From Pedobacter sp. Hv1 (GTDB taxonomy: Bacteria > Bacteroidota > Bacteroidia > Sphingobacteriales > Sphingobacteriaceae), in contig NZ_LLWP01000004.1 of assembly GCF_001412215.1 (NCBI RefSeq), positions 620,001-684,000 of the forward strand: a stretch of DNA of 64,000 nucleotides, read 5' to 3'. Below the pieces are notes generated by a model. It was not told where the DNA came from, made no database searches, and was given only the letters and a program-made list of their open reading frames with translations. Positions 17,192-24,506 of this stretch are shown here, in pieces. Position numbers and translations under genes: made by a program. The first letter of the stretch is position 1, and each line of letters starts with the position of its first letter.

Positions 17192-18706
17192 ATGAAAAAG
17201 AAGAGTAATCTTAATCCAACCATATTTGTAATTTTTGGTGGCACTGGCGACTTGAATAAACGCAAGCTCGCTCCTGCCCTATATAACTTATTTACTGAAG
17301 GTTATATGCCAGAAAAATTCTCAATTATTGGAACTGGAAGAACGGAGTTTACCGATGCAAAATATCAGGAAGTAATTTTAGAAAACATTAACGAATTCTC
17401 TAGAAACGGTAAAGTAAAAAAAGAATCTTGGGATCAATTCAGTAAAAACGTTAAATATTGCCCAACTGATATCAATACCCCAAAAACCTTTGAAAATTTA
17501 AAAGAAACAGTAGAAAAATTACAGGGCCAATTTGGCAAAGAAACCCAAGTGATCTATTACTTGGCTGTTGCGCCCAACTTCTTCCCATTGATTGCTGAAG
17601 CTTTATGTAAATACAAATTAACTCAAGACGAAGACAATAGCCGTATTGTTATTGAAAAACCTTTCGGACATGATTTAGAAAGTGCTAAAGAACTCAACTT
17701 ATTGTTAAGTAAAATCTTTTCTGAAAAACAGATCTATCGTATAGATCATTATTTAGGTAAAGAAACCGTACAGAACATGATGGCTTTCCGTTTTGCCAAC
17801 TCATTGTTTGAGCCCTTATGGAATAGAACCTATATTGAGCACATCCAAATTTCTGTAACGGAGCAATTGGGCGTAGGCGATCGTGGCGGTTATTATGAAG
17901 GTGCTGGAGCATTAAGAGACATGATCCAAAACCACTTGCTACAATTGTTATGTTTGGTAGGTATGGAAGCTCCAATTACATTTGATGCCGACGAAATTAG
18001 AGATAGAAAAGTTGAAGTATTGAAAGCCATGCGCCCTTTTAAACCAGAAGAGATCAGTGCAAGTGCGGTACGGGGTCAATACAGCAAAGGATGGGTTGAA
18101 GGAAAAGAAGTACCGGGTTACAGACATGAACAAGGCGTAGATCCACATTCAAATACCGAAACTTTTGCAGCTGTTAAGTTCTTTATCGACAACTGGCGTT
18201 GGCAAGGCATTCCGTTTTACTTGCGTACAGGCAAACGTATGAACCAAACCTCTTCTATTATCACCATTCAGTTCAAAGATGTTCCACATCATATTTTTGC
18301 TGCCGGTGCAACAGAAACTTGGCAACAAAACCGCCTGATCATCAGCATCCAACCAGAAATGAGCATCCGTTTACAAGTTCAAGCCAAAAGACCTGGACTA
18401 AAAATGGTACTTAATCCTGTAGATATGGTATTCGATTACAAAGGTACTTATGATACCGATACCCCAGAAGCTTATGAAACGCTATTGCTAGATGCCATGA
18501 ATGGCGACCAAACCTTATTTATGCGTGGCGACCAAGTGGAAGCTGCTTGGGAGTTGGTAATGCCAATTATCAATACTTGGGAAAACAAAAAATCATTAAA
18601 TTTCCCTAATTACCCTGCAGATAGTTGGGGACCAGAAGAAGCCGAAGCATTAATTGCCAGAGATGGTTTCCATTGGTTTACCCTGCCCTTAAAAGACAAA
18701 GAATAA
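17192..18706 (+). CDS. zwf: Glucose-6-phosphate 1-dehydrogenase
   Basis: Zwf oxidises glucose-6-phosphate to 6-phosphogluconolactone with NADP+. The 504-residue protein shows the N-terminal coenzyme fold IFVIFGGTGDLNKRKLAPALYNL, VIEKPFGHDLESAK and the active-site motif RIDHYLGKETVQNMMAFRF, then GYYEGAGALRDMIQNHLLQLL. It lies between gnd and pgl on the same strand, completing the three-enzyme oxidative branch. A hairpin in the 82-base gap after it may reduce read-through to pgl. Confidence 0.98.
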   Translation: MKKKSNLNPTIFVIFGGTGDLNKRKLAPALYNLFTEGYMPEKFSIIGTGRTEFTDAKYQEVILENINEFSRNGKVKKESWDQFSKNVKYCPTDINTPKTFENLKETVEKLQGQFGKETQVIYYLAVAPNFFPLIAEALCKYKLTQDEDNSRIVIEKPFGHDLESAKELNLLLSKIFSEKQIYRIDHYLGKETVQNMMAFRFANSLFEPLWNRTYIEHIQISVTEQLGVGDRGGYYEGAGALRDMIQNHLLQLLCLVGMEAPITFDADEIRDRKVEVLKAMRPFKPEEISASAVRGQYSKGWVEGKEVPGYRHEQGVDPHSNTETFAAVKFFIDNWRWQGIPFYLRTGKRMNQTSSIITIQFKDVPHHIFAAGATETWQQNRLIISIQPEMSIRLQVQAKRPGLKMVLNPVDMVFDYKGTYDTDTPEAYETLLLDAMNGDQTLFMRGDQVEAAWELVMPIINTWENKKSLNFPNYPADSWGPEEAEALIARDGFHWFTLPLKDKE

Positions 18707-18718
18707 ATCGTTAAAACT

Positions 18719-18768
18719 ACCCTGTTGATTTTGTTGAAGTTTTCATATTTCGATAAACTCAACAGGGT
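18719..18768 (+). terminator. Hairpin between zwf and pgl
   Basis: ACCCTGTTGA (18719-18728) is perfectly complementary to TCAACAGGGT (18759-18768), leaving a 30-base loop, followed by TTCTC. It may be a partial terminator or an mRNA processing/stability element between the two genes. Confidence 0.5.
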
Positions 18769-18788
18769 TTCTCTATTATACCAGCACC

Positions 18789-19514
18789 ATGAATCTACAT
18801 ATCTTTAAATCAGTAACAGAATTAAATGAAAACCTAATTGCCTATGTGGTAAACATTGCTACCAAAGCAATAGAAACCAAAGGTCGTTTTGACTTCGTAT
18901 TAACTGGAGGAAATTCTCCTAAGCAACTCTACAAAGAATTGGCTACTACTTATAAAGATAAAATTGATTGGAGTAAAGTATATTTTTTCTTTGGCGATGA
19001 AAGGAATGTCTTACCTGACCATAAAGACTACAATGGTTTAATGGCCAAAGAGAACCTGTTTAACCTTTTGCAAACTCCGGCAGACCATATCTTTTATATG
19101 GATACTACTTTGGCTCCAGCCGAAGCAGCAAAAGCCTATAAAAAAGCATTAGACGTACACTTTGCAGGTAATGAAATAGTATTCGATCTTATCCTTTTAG
19201 GTATGGGTGATGACGCCCACACTGCTTCTATTTTCCCCCATACAGACCTTGTTCAAAACCAAACCGAAGATGTTGCAGCTGTTTGGGTTGAGAAATTAGA
19301 TACTTTTCGGATTAGCCTAACGGCTCCACTGATCAATAAAGCAAAAAATGTGGCTTTTATCACTTTTGGGGAGAATAAAGCCAATGCACTTCAGCATGTA
19401 ATTGGCGATGAAGAGAAAGACTTTGCCAATTATCCTGCGCAATTAATCAAACCTTTAGATGGAAAGTTAGATTGGTTTGTTGATGAGCAAGCCACTGTTT
19501 TTTTGAATTTGTAG
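18789..19514 (+). CDS. pgl: 6-phosphogluconolactonase
   Basis: Pgl hydrolyses 6-phosphogluconolactone, the product of Zwf. The 241-residue product has the SugarP isomerase-like fold of the DevB/NagB group: FVLTGGNSPKQLYKELA, KVYFFFGDERNVLPDHKDYN, LLGMGDDAHTASIFP with the catalytic His, and RISLTAPLINKAKNVAF. It is third in the gnd-zwf-pgl order. The next gene, a Crp-type regulator, starts 22 bases downstream and may be co-transcribed. Confidence 0.95.
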   Translation: MNLHIFKSVTELNENLIAYVVNIATKAIETKGRFDFVLTGGNSPKQLYKELATTYKDKIDWSKVYFFFGDERNVLPDHKDYNGLMAKENLFNLLQTPADHIFYMDTTLAPAEAAKAYKKALDVHFAGNEIVFDLILLGMGDDAHTASIFPHTDLVQNQTEDVAAVWVEKLDTFRISLTAPLINKAKNVAFITFGENKANALQHVIGDEEKDFANYPAQLIKPLDGKLDWFVDEQATVFLNL

Positions 19515-19536
19515 TAAGCAATATAAAAATGCTAAA

Positions 19537-20103
19537 ATGAGTGAGCTATTAAAAAATCAATTTTTAAAGATCGTAGAACTCAGTGAGGAAGAATTGGATT
19601 ATATCTCGGGGCATTTTATTTATAAAAAATTCAAAAAACATCAATTTATTGTCCAAGAAGGACAAGCAGTAGTTTATGATTATTTTGTAATCTCTGGTTG
19701 TGCAAAATCTTATTATACAGATGAGAATGGCAAGATGCATATCATCTTGTTTGGCATACAAGATTGGTGGATTACCGATTACGAAGCCTATTATTACCAA
19801 AAAGCAGCTCAAGTAAACATCGATTGTATAGAAGATACAGAAGTATTGTGCCTAAGCAATGAAAACAGAGAAAAACTTTGTCGTGAATTTCACAAAATAG
19901 AACATTTCTTCAGAAAAAAGACCAACCGTAGAAATGTTGCACTTCAGCAACGAATCCTCACGCTTTTAAGTAGTAGTGCCAAAGAACGTTATGAAAAATT
20001 CTTAGCAGAATATCCAAGTCTTGTCCAAAAACTACCAAAACAGCTATTGGCAGCTTATTTAGGCGTTTCAAGAGAAACATTGAGCAGACTTTATTCCAAT
20101 TAA
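19537..20103 (+). CDS. Crp/Fnr family transcriptional regulator
   Basis: The 188-residue protein has an N-terminal cyclic-nucleotide-binding-type beta-barrel (about residues 20-120) and a C-terminal winged helix with recognition segment LLAAYLGVSRETLSRLYS. The Fnr iron-sulfur Cys pattern is absent, so ligand and signal are unknown. This short form with a Tyr-rich barrel (DWWITDYEAYYYQ) is common in Bacteroidota. Two operator-like repeats follow directly in front of yceI, a plausible target. Confidence 0.88.
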   Translation: MSELLKNQFLKIVELSEEELDYISGHFIYKKFKKHQFIVQEGQAVVYDYFVISGCAKSYYTDENGKMHIILFGIQDWWITDYEAYYYQKAAQVNIDCIEDTEVLCLSNENREKLCREFHKIEHFFRKKTNRRNVALQQRILTLLSSSAKERYEKFLAEYPSLVQKLPKQLLAAYLGVSRETLSRLYSN

Positions 20104-20144
20104 TTTGTGACTTAGCTCACCTTTATTTTGTGACCTAGGTCCTT
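20104..20144. promoter_or_regulatory. Tandem Crp-like operator sites upstream of yceI
   Basis: Two copies of TTTGTGAC start at 20104 and 20127, 23 bases apart. The first forms TGTGA-N6-TCACC (20106-20121), one base from the classical Crp palindrome; the second includes the perfect palindrome GACCTAGGTC (20132-20141). They lie directly after the Crp/Fnr gene and before yceI and the nitronate monooxygenase. Binding by that regulator is inference. Confidence 0.5.
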
Positions 20145-20200
20145 CGATTTAGTATCAGCTATCTTCAATTTTGTGTTGTGAAACATTAAAAATAAACACA

Positions 20201-20722
20201 ATGACGAAATTTAACATTCAGCCAGAAAGCAGTACAGTAAACTGGACCGGCAAAAAAGTTTTAGGGCTACATACTGGGAGCATCAAAATAAAGGATGGCT
20301 TTCTTAGTTTTAAAGATAATGAGTTGGTGGATGGCGAGATTAACATCGACATGACCACAATTATCATCACTGATATTGCCGACCCTATCTTAAGCAACGA
20401 TTTTTTCAAACATTTGAACAACAATGACTTCTTTGCTGTTGATCAATTCAAGACGGCTCAATTGACCATTACCTCTGCACAAAAAGAAGCACAGAAATAC
20501 CACATCAAGGGCAATTTAACCATCAAAGACATTACACACCCCATCAGTTTTAGTGCTACCATCGAAATATTTACCGACTTTCTACATGCTTTGGGAGAAG
20601 TGGTCATTGACCGTACACTTTACAATATCAAGTATGGCTCCGGAAAATTTTTGGCTAACTTAGGAGACAAACTAATTTATGATGATTTTGTTTTACAGTT
20701 CAAATTAATCGGTCAAAAATAA
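20201..20722 (+). CDS. YceI family protein
   Basis: YceI-like proteins have a lipocalin-like barrel that binds isoprenoid or amphiphilic ligands. The 173-residue product begins MTKFNIQPESSTVNWTGKKV and has the family pattern WTGKKVLGLHTGSIKIKDG, the NDFF segment and a C-terminal FVLQFKLIG. I start at ATG 20201; an upstream in-frame TTG would add ten unconserved residues. No signal peptide is visible, unlike many secreted YceI proteins. It lies after tandem operator-like sites and 12 bases before the nitronate monooxygenase gene. Confidence 0.9.
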   Translation: MTKFNIQPESSTVNWTGKKVLGLHTGSIKIKDGFLSFKDNELVDGEINIDMTTIIITDIADPILSNDFFKHLNNNDFFAVDQFKTAQLTITSAQKEAQKYHIKGNLTIKDITHPISFSATIEIFTDFLHALGEVVIDRTLYNIKYGSGKFLANLGDKLIYDDFVLQFKLIGQK

Positions 20723-20733
20723 ATTAAAAGTCA

Positions 20734-21804
20734 ATGTGGAAAAACACAAAATTTACGAAAACATTTGGCATTGATTTGCCTATTGTTCAAGGCCCTTTTG
20801 GCGGTAAAATTTCTTCTGTCGAATTAACTTCAACGGTTTCTAATGCTGGGGCCTTAGGTTCTTATGGTTGTCAACCTTTTACAAGTACTGAAATCATTAC
20901 TATTGCCCAAGAAATCAGAAACAAAACAAACAAAGCATTTAACCTGAACCTTTGGGTAAATGATAAAGATGAAAACATTGATGATTTTGATGAAACGGCA
21001 TTTCAAAAGGTAATTGATATTTTCAAACCTTATTTTAATGAAGTTGGTGCAGAAGTACCCCATTTTCCCTTACCAAAAAGCCCAAGTTTTGAAGATCAGA
21101 TAGAAGCGATCTTTGAGATTAAGCCCGCTATTTTCAGCTTTGTTTTTGGTATTCCCTCTGCTGATATTCTAGAAAAATGCCGTCTACTCAACATTAAAAC
21201 TGTGGGTGCAGCAACCACTTTAGATGAAGCTATAGCCATAGCAAATGCGGGTGTGGATGCAGTAGTAGCTACTGGTTCTGATGCTGGTGGTCATCGTGTA
21301 TCATTTCTTGATAAAGCAGAAGAATCATTGGTAGGTACTTTTTCTTTAATTCCACAAGTTGCTGATGCCGTTCGTATTCCAATTATTGCGGCAGGTGGAA
21401 TTGTTGACAGTAGAGGTGTAAAAGCGGCTTTTAATTTAGGAGCCGATGCTGTACAAATTGGAACAGCTTTCTTAGCCACTCAACAATCGGGAACGAGCAA
21501 CAAACACAGAGCATTGTTATTTGCCAAAGATGCCCGTTATACTACGTTAACTAAGGTATTTACTGGTCGTTTATCAAGGGGAATTAAAAACCGCTTGACA
21601 GAAGAATTAAAAGATTTTCAAAATTCATTGGCCCCCTACCCGCTTCAAGGTAAAATTACAGGTCAATTGGGTGCCTATCCTGCCAATACAGAAAACAATC
21701 CTCAATTTAAATCGTATTGGAGTGGCCAAGCAGCACCTTTATTAAAATATACTGATGCCAATCAATTAATTGATAGTATTGTAAATGATATGAATGCGAA
21801 ATAA
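20734..21804 (+). CDS. Nitronate monooxygenase-like flavoprotein
   Basis: Enzymes of this FMN-dependent TIM-barrel family oxidise nitronates such as propionate-3-nitronate. In the 356-residue product I see LPIVQGPFGGKISSVELTS at the FMN site, ADAVVATGSDAGGHR-like sequence (VDAVVATGSDAGGHRVSF), IPIIAAGGIVDSRGVKAAF and GADAVQIGTAFLATQQSGTS. All are standard NMO motifs. It starts 12 bases after yceI and probably shares its transcript, so both may answer to the Crp-type regulator. The natural substrate is not known. Confidence 0.9.
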   Translation: MWKNTKFTKTFGIDLPIVQGPFGGKISSVELTSTVSNAGALGSYGCQPFTSTEIITIAQEIRNKTNKAFNLNLWVNDKDENIDDFDETAFQKVIDIFKPYFNEVGAEVPHFPLPKSPSFEDQIEAIFEIKPAIFSFVFGIPSADILEKCRLLNIKTVGAATTLDEAIAIANAGVDAVVATGSDAGGHRVSFLDKAEESLVGTFSLIPQVADAVRIPIIAAGGIVDSRGVKAAFNLGADAVQIGTAFLATQQSGTSNKHRALLFAKDARYTTLTKVFTGRLSRGIKNRLTEELKDFQNSLAPYPLQGKITGQLGAYPANTENNPQFKSYWSGQAAPLLKYTDANQLIDSIVNDMNAK

Positions 21805-21871
21805 GTGAGCAACTTTCGGGTTTAAGCAAAGCTAGGGGCATATTACCTTTGGTGTATTAAAAAACTACAAC

Positions 21872-22723
21872 ATGAGTACACAAGAGCAATTAAATTACGA
21901 GCGTATTGCAAGTGCAATTGGCTATTTGCAAGAAAACTTCAAAGTACAACCCGACTTAGATCAAATAGCAGAAAAAATCAACCTTAGCCCCTTTCACTTT
22001 CAACGCTTATTTACTGAATGGGCTGGTGTAAGTCCTAAAAAGTTTTTACAATACCTTAGTCTAGCTTATGCGAAAGACATTTTAAGAGACCAACAATTGA
22101 CATTGTTCGATGCCGCTTACGAAACTGGCCTATCAGGAACAGGGCGGTTACATGATCTCTTTGTGAATATTGAAGGAATGACCCCCGGCGAGTTTAAAAA
22201 TGGTGGAGAAAACCTAAGCATCAACTACAATTTCACCACCACTCCTTTCGGTAAGTTATTGATTGCCTCCACAAACAAAGGAATTTGCCACATGGCTTTC
22301 GCCGATGAGGAGAACAAAGTATTTGAAGAATTGAAACAACAATTTCCACAAGCCAAATTCAACCAACAAAAAGACAGTTTACAAGAAAGTGCATTGCATA
22401 TCTTTAATCAAAACTGGAATGAACCCAACGAGATCAAACTCCATCTCAAAGGCACAGCTTTTCAATTAAAAGTTTGGGAAACCCTGTTAAAAGTTCCCAA
22501 AGGTAATTTTACAACTTACGGAAAAATAGCGCAAACCATTGGCAACCCCAATGCATCAAGGGCTGTGGGTTCTGCCATAGGCGATAACCCAATTGCATTT
22601 TTGATTCCTTGTCATCGGGTCATCCAATCTACTGGTAATTTTGGGCAGTACCATTGGGGTCAAGTACGTAAATCGGTTATTTTAGGCTGGGAAGCAGCAC
22701 AAGTTAACCTCATTACCAGCTAA
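21872..22723 (+). CDS. AraC-type HTH fused to O6-methylguanine-DNA methyltransferase (Ada-like, no zinc domain)
   Basis: This 283-residue fusion has an N-terminal AraC helix-turn-helix domain (about residues 8-108, LDQIAEKINLSPFHFQRLF) and a C-terminal Ogt domain (about 120-280). The suicide acceptor is Cys247 in LIPCHRVIQ, and ASRAVGSAIGDNP is the DNA-binding helix region. Compared with E. coli Ada it lacks the N-terminal zinc methyl-phosphotriester domain; a stand-alone domain of that type is encoded 720 bases downstream. Two bases separate it from the next gene, so it heads an alkylation-repair operon and may regulate it. Confidence 0.93.
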   Translation: MSTQEQLNYERIASAIGYLQENFKVQPDLDQIAEKINLSPFHFQRLFTEWAGVSPKKFLQYLSLAYAKDILRDQQLTLFDAAYETGLSGTGRLHDLFVNIEGMTPGEFKNGGENLSINYNFTTTPFGKLLIASTNKGICHMAFADEENKVFEELKQQFPQAKFNQQKDSLQESALHIFNQNWNEPNEIKLHLKGTAFQLKVWETLLKVPKGNFTTYGKIAQTIGNPNASRAVGSAIGDNPIAFLIPCHRVIQSTGNFGQYHWGQVRKSVILGWEAAQVNLITS

Positions 22724-22725
22724 AT

Positions 22726-23439
22726 ATGCAAAGCTTATTCAACAAACTGGCAAACATTAATAGAGAGCGTTTGGCAGAAGAAATGCATCAAAATGGCTAT
22801 GCGGTTTTAAAACAATTATTAACAACAGAACAATGCGATGAACTTATTGTCAATTACAATCAACCAGCACTATATCGAAAAACAGTGGTAATGGAACGTT
22901 ACCGTTTTGGTTTAGGCGAGTATAAGTATTTTAATTATCCTTTACCTACTATTTTACAAGCCTTAAGAACATATTGCTACCCATTATTAGCACCCATAGC
23001 CAACCATTGGATGAAAGCTTTAAATACCGGACTTTCCTTTCCAAATGAACATAAAGAACTGATTGAGCTTTGTAAAGCTAACGGACAAAACAAGGCAACT
23101 GTCTTAGTTTTAAAATATGGTAAGGGTGGTTTCAATACTTTACATCAGGATTTATATGGCGATGTGTACTTCCCTATCCAAATGGTATTGTTTTTAAATG
23201 AACCTGAAATAGATTATACTGGTGGAGAGTTTGTATTGACCCAGCAAAATGTAAGGGCGCAATCTAAAGCTATTGTATTGAAACCTAAAAAAGGTGATAT
23301 TTTAATCTTTACTACAAATTATAGACCCGTAAAAGGTTCAAAGGGTTATTACAGAGCCACCATGAAACATGGCGTAAGCGAGGTTCTTTGGGGCGAAAGA
23401 CATACTTTAGGAATTATATTTCATGATGCATTAACGTAA
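22726..23439 (+). CDS. 2OG-Fe(II) oxygenase
   Basis: The 237-residue protein fits a 2-oxoglutarate/Fe(II) dioxygenase. A likely facial triad is His140 and Asp142 (NTLHQDLYGD) with His215 (MKHGVSEVL), and Arg225 is a candidate 2OG ligand. The double-stranded beta-helix segments VYFPIQMVLFLNEP and GGEFVLTQQ surround them. It is packed between the Ada-like fusion and the Ada zinc-domain gene, so a role in alkylation damage is likely, distinct from the AlkB homologue downstream. Its substrate (DNA, RNA or protein) is unknown. Confidence 0.87.
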   Translation: MQSLFNKLANINRERLAEEMHQNGYAVLKQLLTTEQCDELIVNYNQPALYRKTVVMERYRFGLGEYKYFNYPLPTILQALRTYCYPLLAPIANHWMKALNTGLSFPNEHKELIELCKANGQNKATVLVLKYGKGGFNTLHQDLYGDVYFPIQMVLFLNEPEIDYTGGEFVLTQQNVRAQSKAIVLKPKKGDILIFTTNYRPVKGSKGYYRATMKHGVSEVLWGERHTLGIIFHDALT

Positions 23440-23443
23440 GGAG

Positions 23444-23707
23444 ATGATCTTACATACTGACTTAGGCACTGCTGTTTTTGAGGTAAACAGGAAACTGGTT
23501 AAACTTATTGCTCAGCAACAAATCCAATTTGCAGGAAACAGCAGGTTAAAAATATATGGCACCTTAAATTGTACTTCTGGAAAAAGAATGAAAATAACCA
23601 ACCGTGTTTTCTTCGTTTCAACAAATGAAGCTTTAAATTTGGGTTATCGACCTTGTGGACATTGTTTAAGGGTTGACTATAAAAAATGGAAAGATGGATC
23701 TATTTAG
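23444..23707 (+). CDS. Stand-alone Ada-type zinc-binding domain protein
   Basis: The 87-residue protein resembles the N-terminal metal-binding domain of Ada: LKIYGTLNCTSGKR (Cys43), the FFVSTNEALNLGYRPCGHC segment (Cys71, Cys74) and a basic tail. Ada uses four Cys, with Cys38 as methyl acceptor. Here the position aligned to Cys38 appears to be Gly39, leaving three Cys plus a nearby His. It may bind zinc and DNA without accepting methyl groups. It overlaps the AlkB gene by 14 bases and follows the oxygenase by 4 bases. Confidence 0.82.
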   Translation: MILHTDLGTAVFEVNRKLVKLIAQQQIQFAGNSRLKIYGTLNCTSGKRMKITNRVFFVSTNEALNLGYRPCGHCLRVDYKKWKDGSI

Positions 23708-24326
23708 CAGCGAATTGCCCCAAAATATAAATCTGTTACCAAAAGATGGTACCGTAAATTATTATGGGAAGATCATGTCCTATCAACAAGCAGCAGCATA
23801 CTATAATTGTTTATTAAACGACATTGAATGGAAGAATGATGAAGCTATTATTTTTGGCAAACACATTTTAACCAAAAGAAAAGTAGCCTGGTATGGCGAC
23901 AATCCTTTTGAATACACTTATTCAAATGTGACCAAACAAGCTTTAATATGGACCAAAGAATTATTGGAGCTTAAAAATCTGGCAGAAGAAAAATCTGGAG
24001 AACATTTTAACTCTTGTCTACTCAATTTATACCATAACGGCGATGAAGGAATGGCTTGGCATAGCGATGCTGAAAAAGACCTGAAGAAAAATGGCGCTAT
24101 TGCATCATTGAGTTTTGGTGCAGAGCGAAAATTTTCCTTCAAACACAAAACCACCGAAGAAAGTATATCCTTAACCTTAGAAAATGGAAGTCTATTGATC
24201 ATGAAGGATACAACCCAAACCAATTGGCTCCATCGTTTACCACCAACCAAAACAATTCAAAAACCCAGAATTAACCTTACTTTTAGGAGCATTGTAACCG
24301 TTGGCGAAGAGACAAGGCTTGGTTAA
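23694..24326 (+). CDS. alkB: AlkB-like alpha-ketoglutarate-dependent dioxygenase
   Basis: AlkB enzymes remove methyl groups from N1-methyladenine and N3-methylcytosine by oxidation. The 210-residue product (start ATG 23694, MDLFSSELPQ) has the Fe ligands His123 and Asp125 in MAWHSDAEK and His180 in WLHRLPP, and the RINLTFR signature with Arg192 and Arg198. A TTG seven codons upstream is less likely because it lies deeper in the preceding gene. The final residues (VTVGEETRLG) are encoded by sequence matching the intergenic palindromic repeat just downstream, so the C-terminus may have been extended by it. Confidence 0.93.
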   Translation: MDLFSSELPQNINLLPKDGTVNYYGKIMSYQQAAAYYNCLLNDIEWKNDEAIIFGKHILTKRKVAWYGDNPFEYTYSNVTKQALIWTKELLELKNLAEEKSGEHFNSCLLNLYHNGDEGMAWHSDAEKDLKKNGAIASLSFGAERKFSFKHKTTEESISLTLENGSLLIMKDTTQTNWLHRLPPTKTIQKPRINLTFRSIVTVGEETRLG

Positions 24327-24355
24327 ATATTAGAATTGCTTAGCTATCTGCAGTC

Positions 24356-24494
24356 GTTGGCGAGGGCACCAACAAGAGTAGTAGAGGCCAAGAAAGTGCT
24401 AAAATTAAGTAAGTATAGATAGCTGTTGTTGGCATCCCCACCAACAGCCAGATCCGATAAAACTCCAACTTAACCGTTGGCGAAGACGCCAACG
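24356..24494. repeat. Cluster of three GTTGGCG palindromes (REP-like)
   Basis: Three inverted repeats lie between convergent alkB and ppx: GTTGG/CCAAC (24356-24373), GCTGTTG/CAACAGC (24422-24448) and a perfect CGTTGGCG-AAGA-CGCCAACG (24475-24494). The same core recurs at 33855-33998 and, partly, in the last codons of alkB. The arrangement resembles dispersed REP-type elements. This accounts for the whole 180-base gap. Confidence 0.75.
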
Positions 24495-24506
24495 AGAGTA
24501 CGAAAA

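Noticed and set aside
17071..17265. Minus-strand frame across the gnd-zwf junction
   Set aside because: Overlaps the conserved C-terminus of Gnd and N-terminus of Zwf; no own signals.
23673..23693. TTG start for AlkB giving seven extra residues
   Set aside because: ATG at 23694 is a stronger start and keeps the overlap with the preceding gene small.
24356..24494. CRISPR-like array
   Set aside because: Units are short palindromes with unequal spacing and no uniform spacers, and no cas genes are present.
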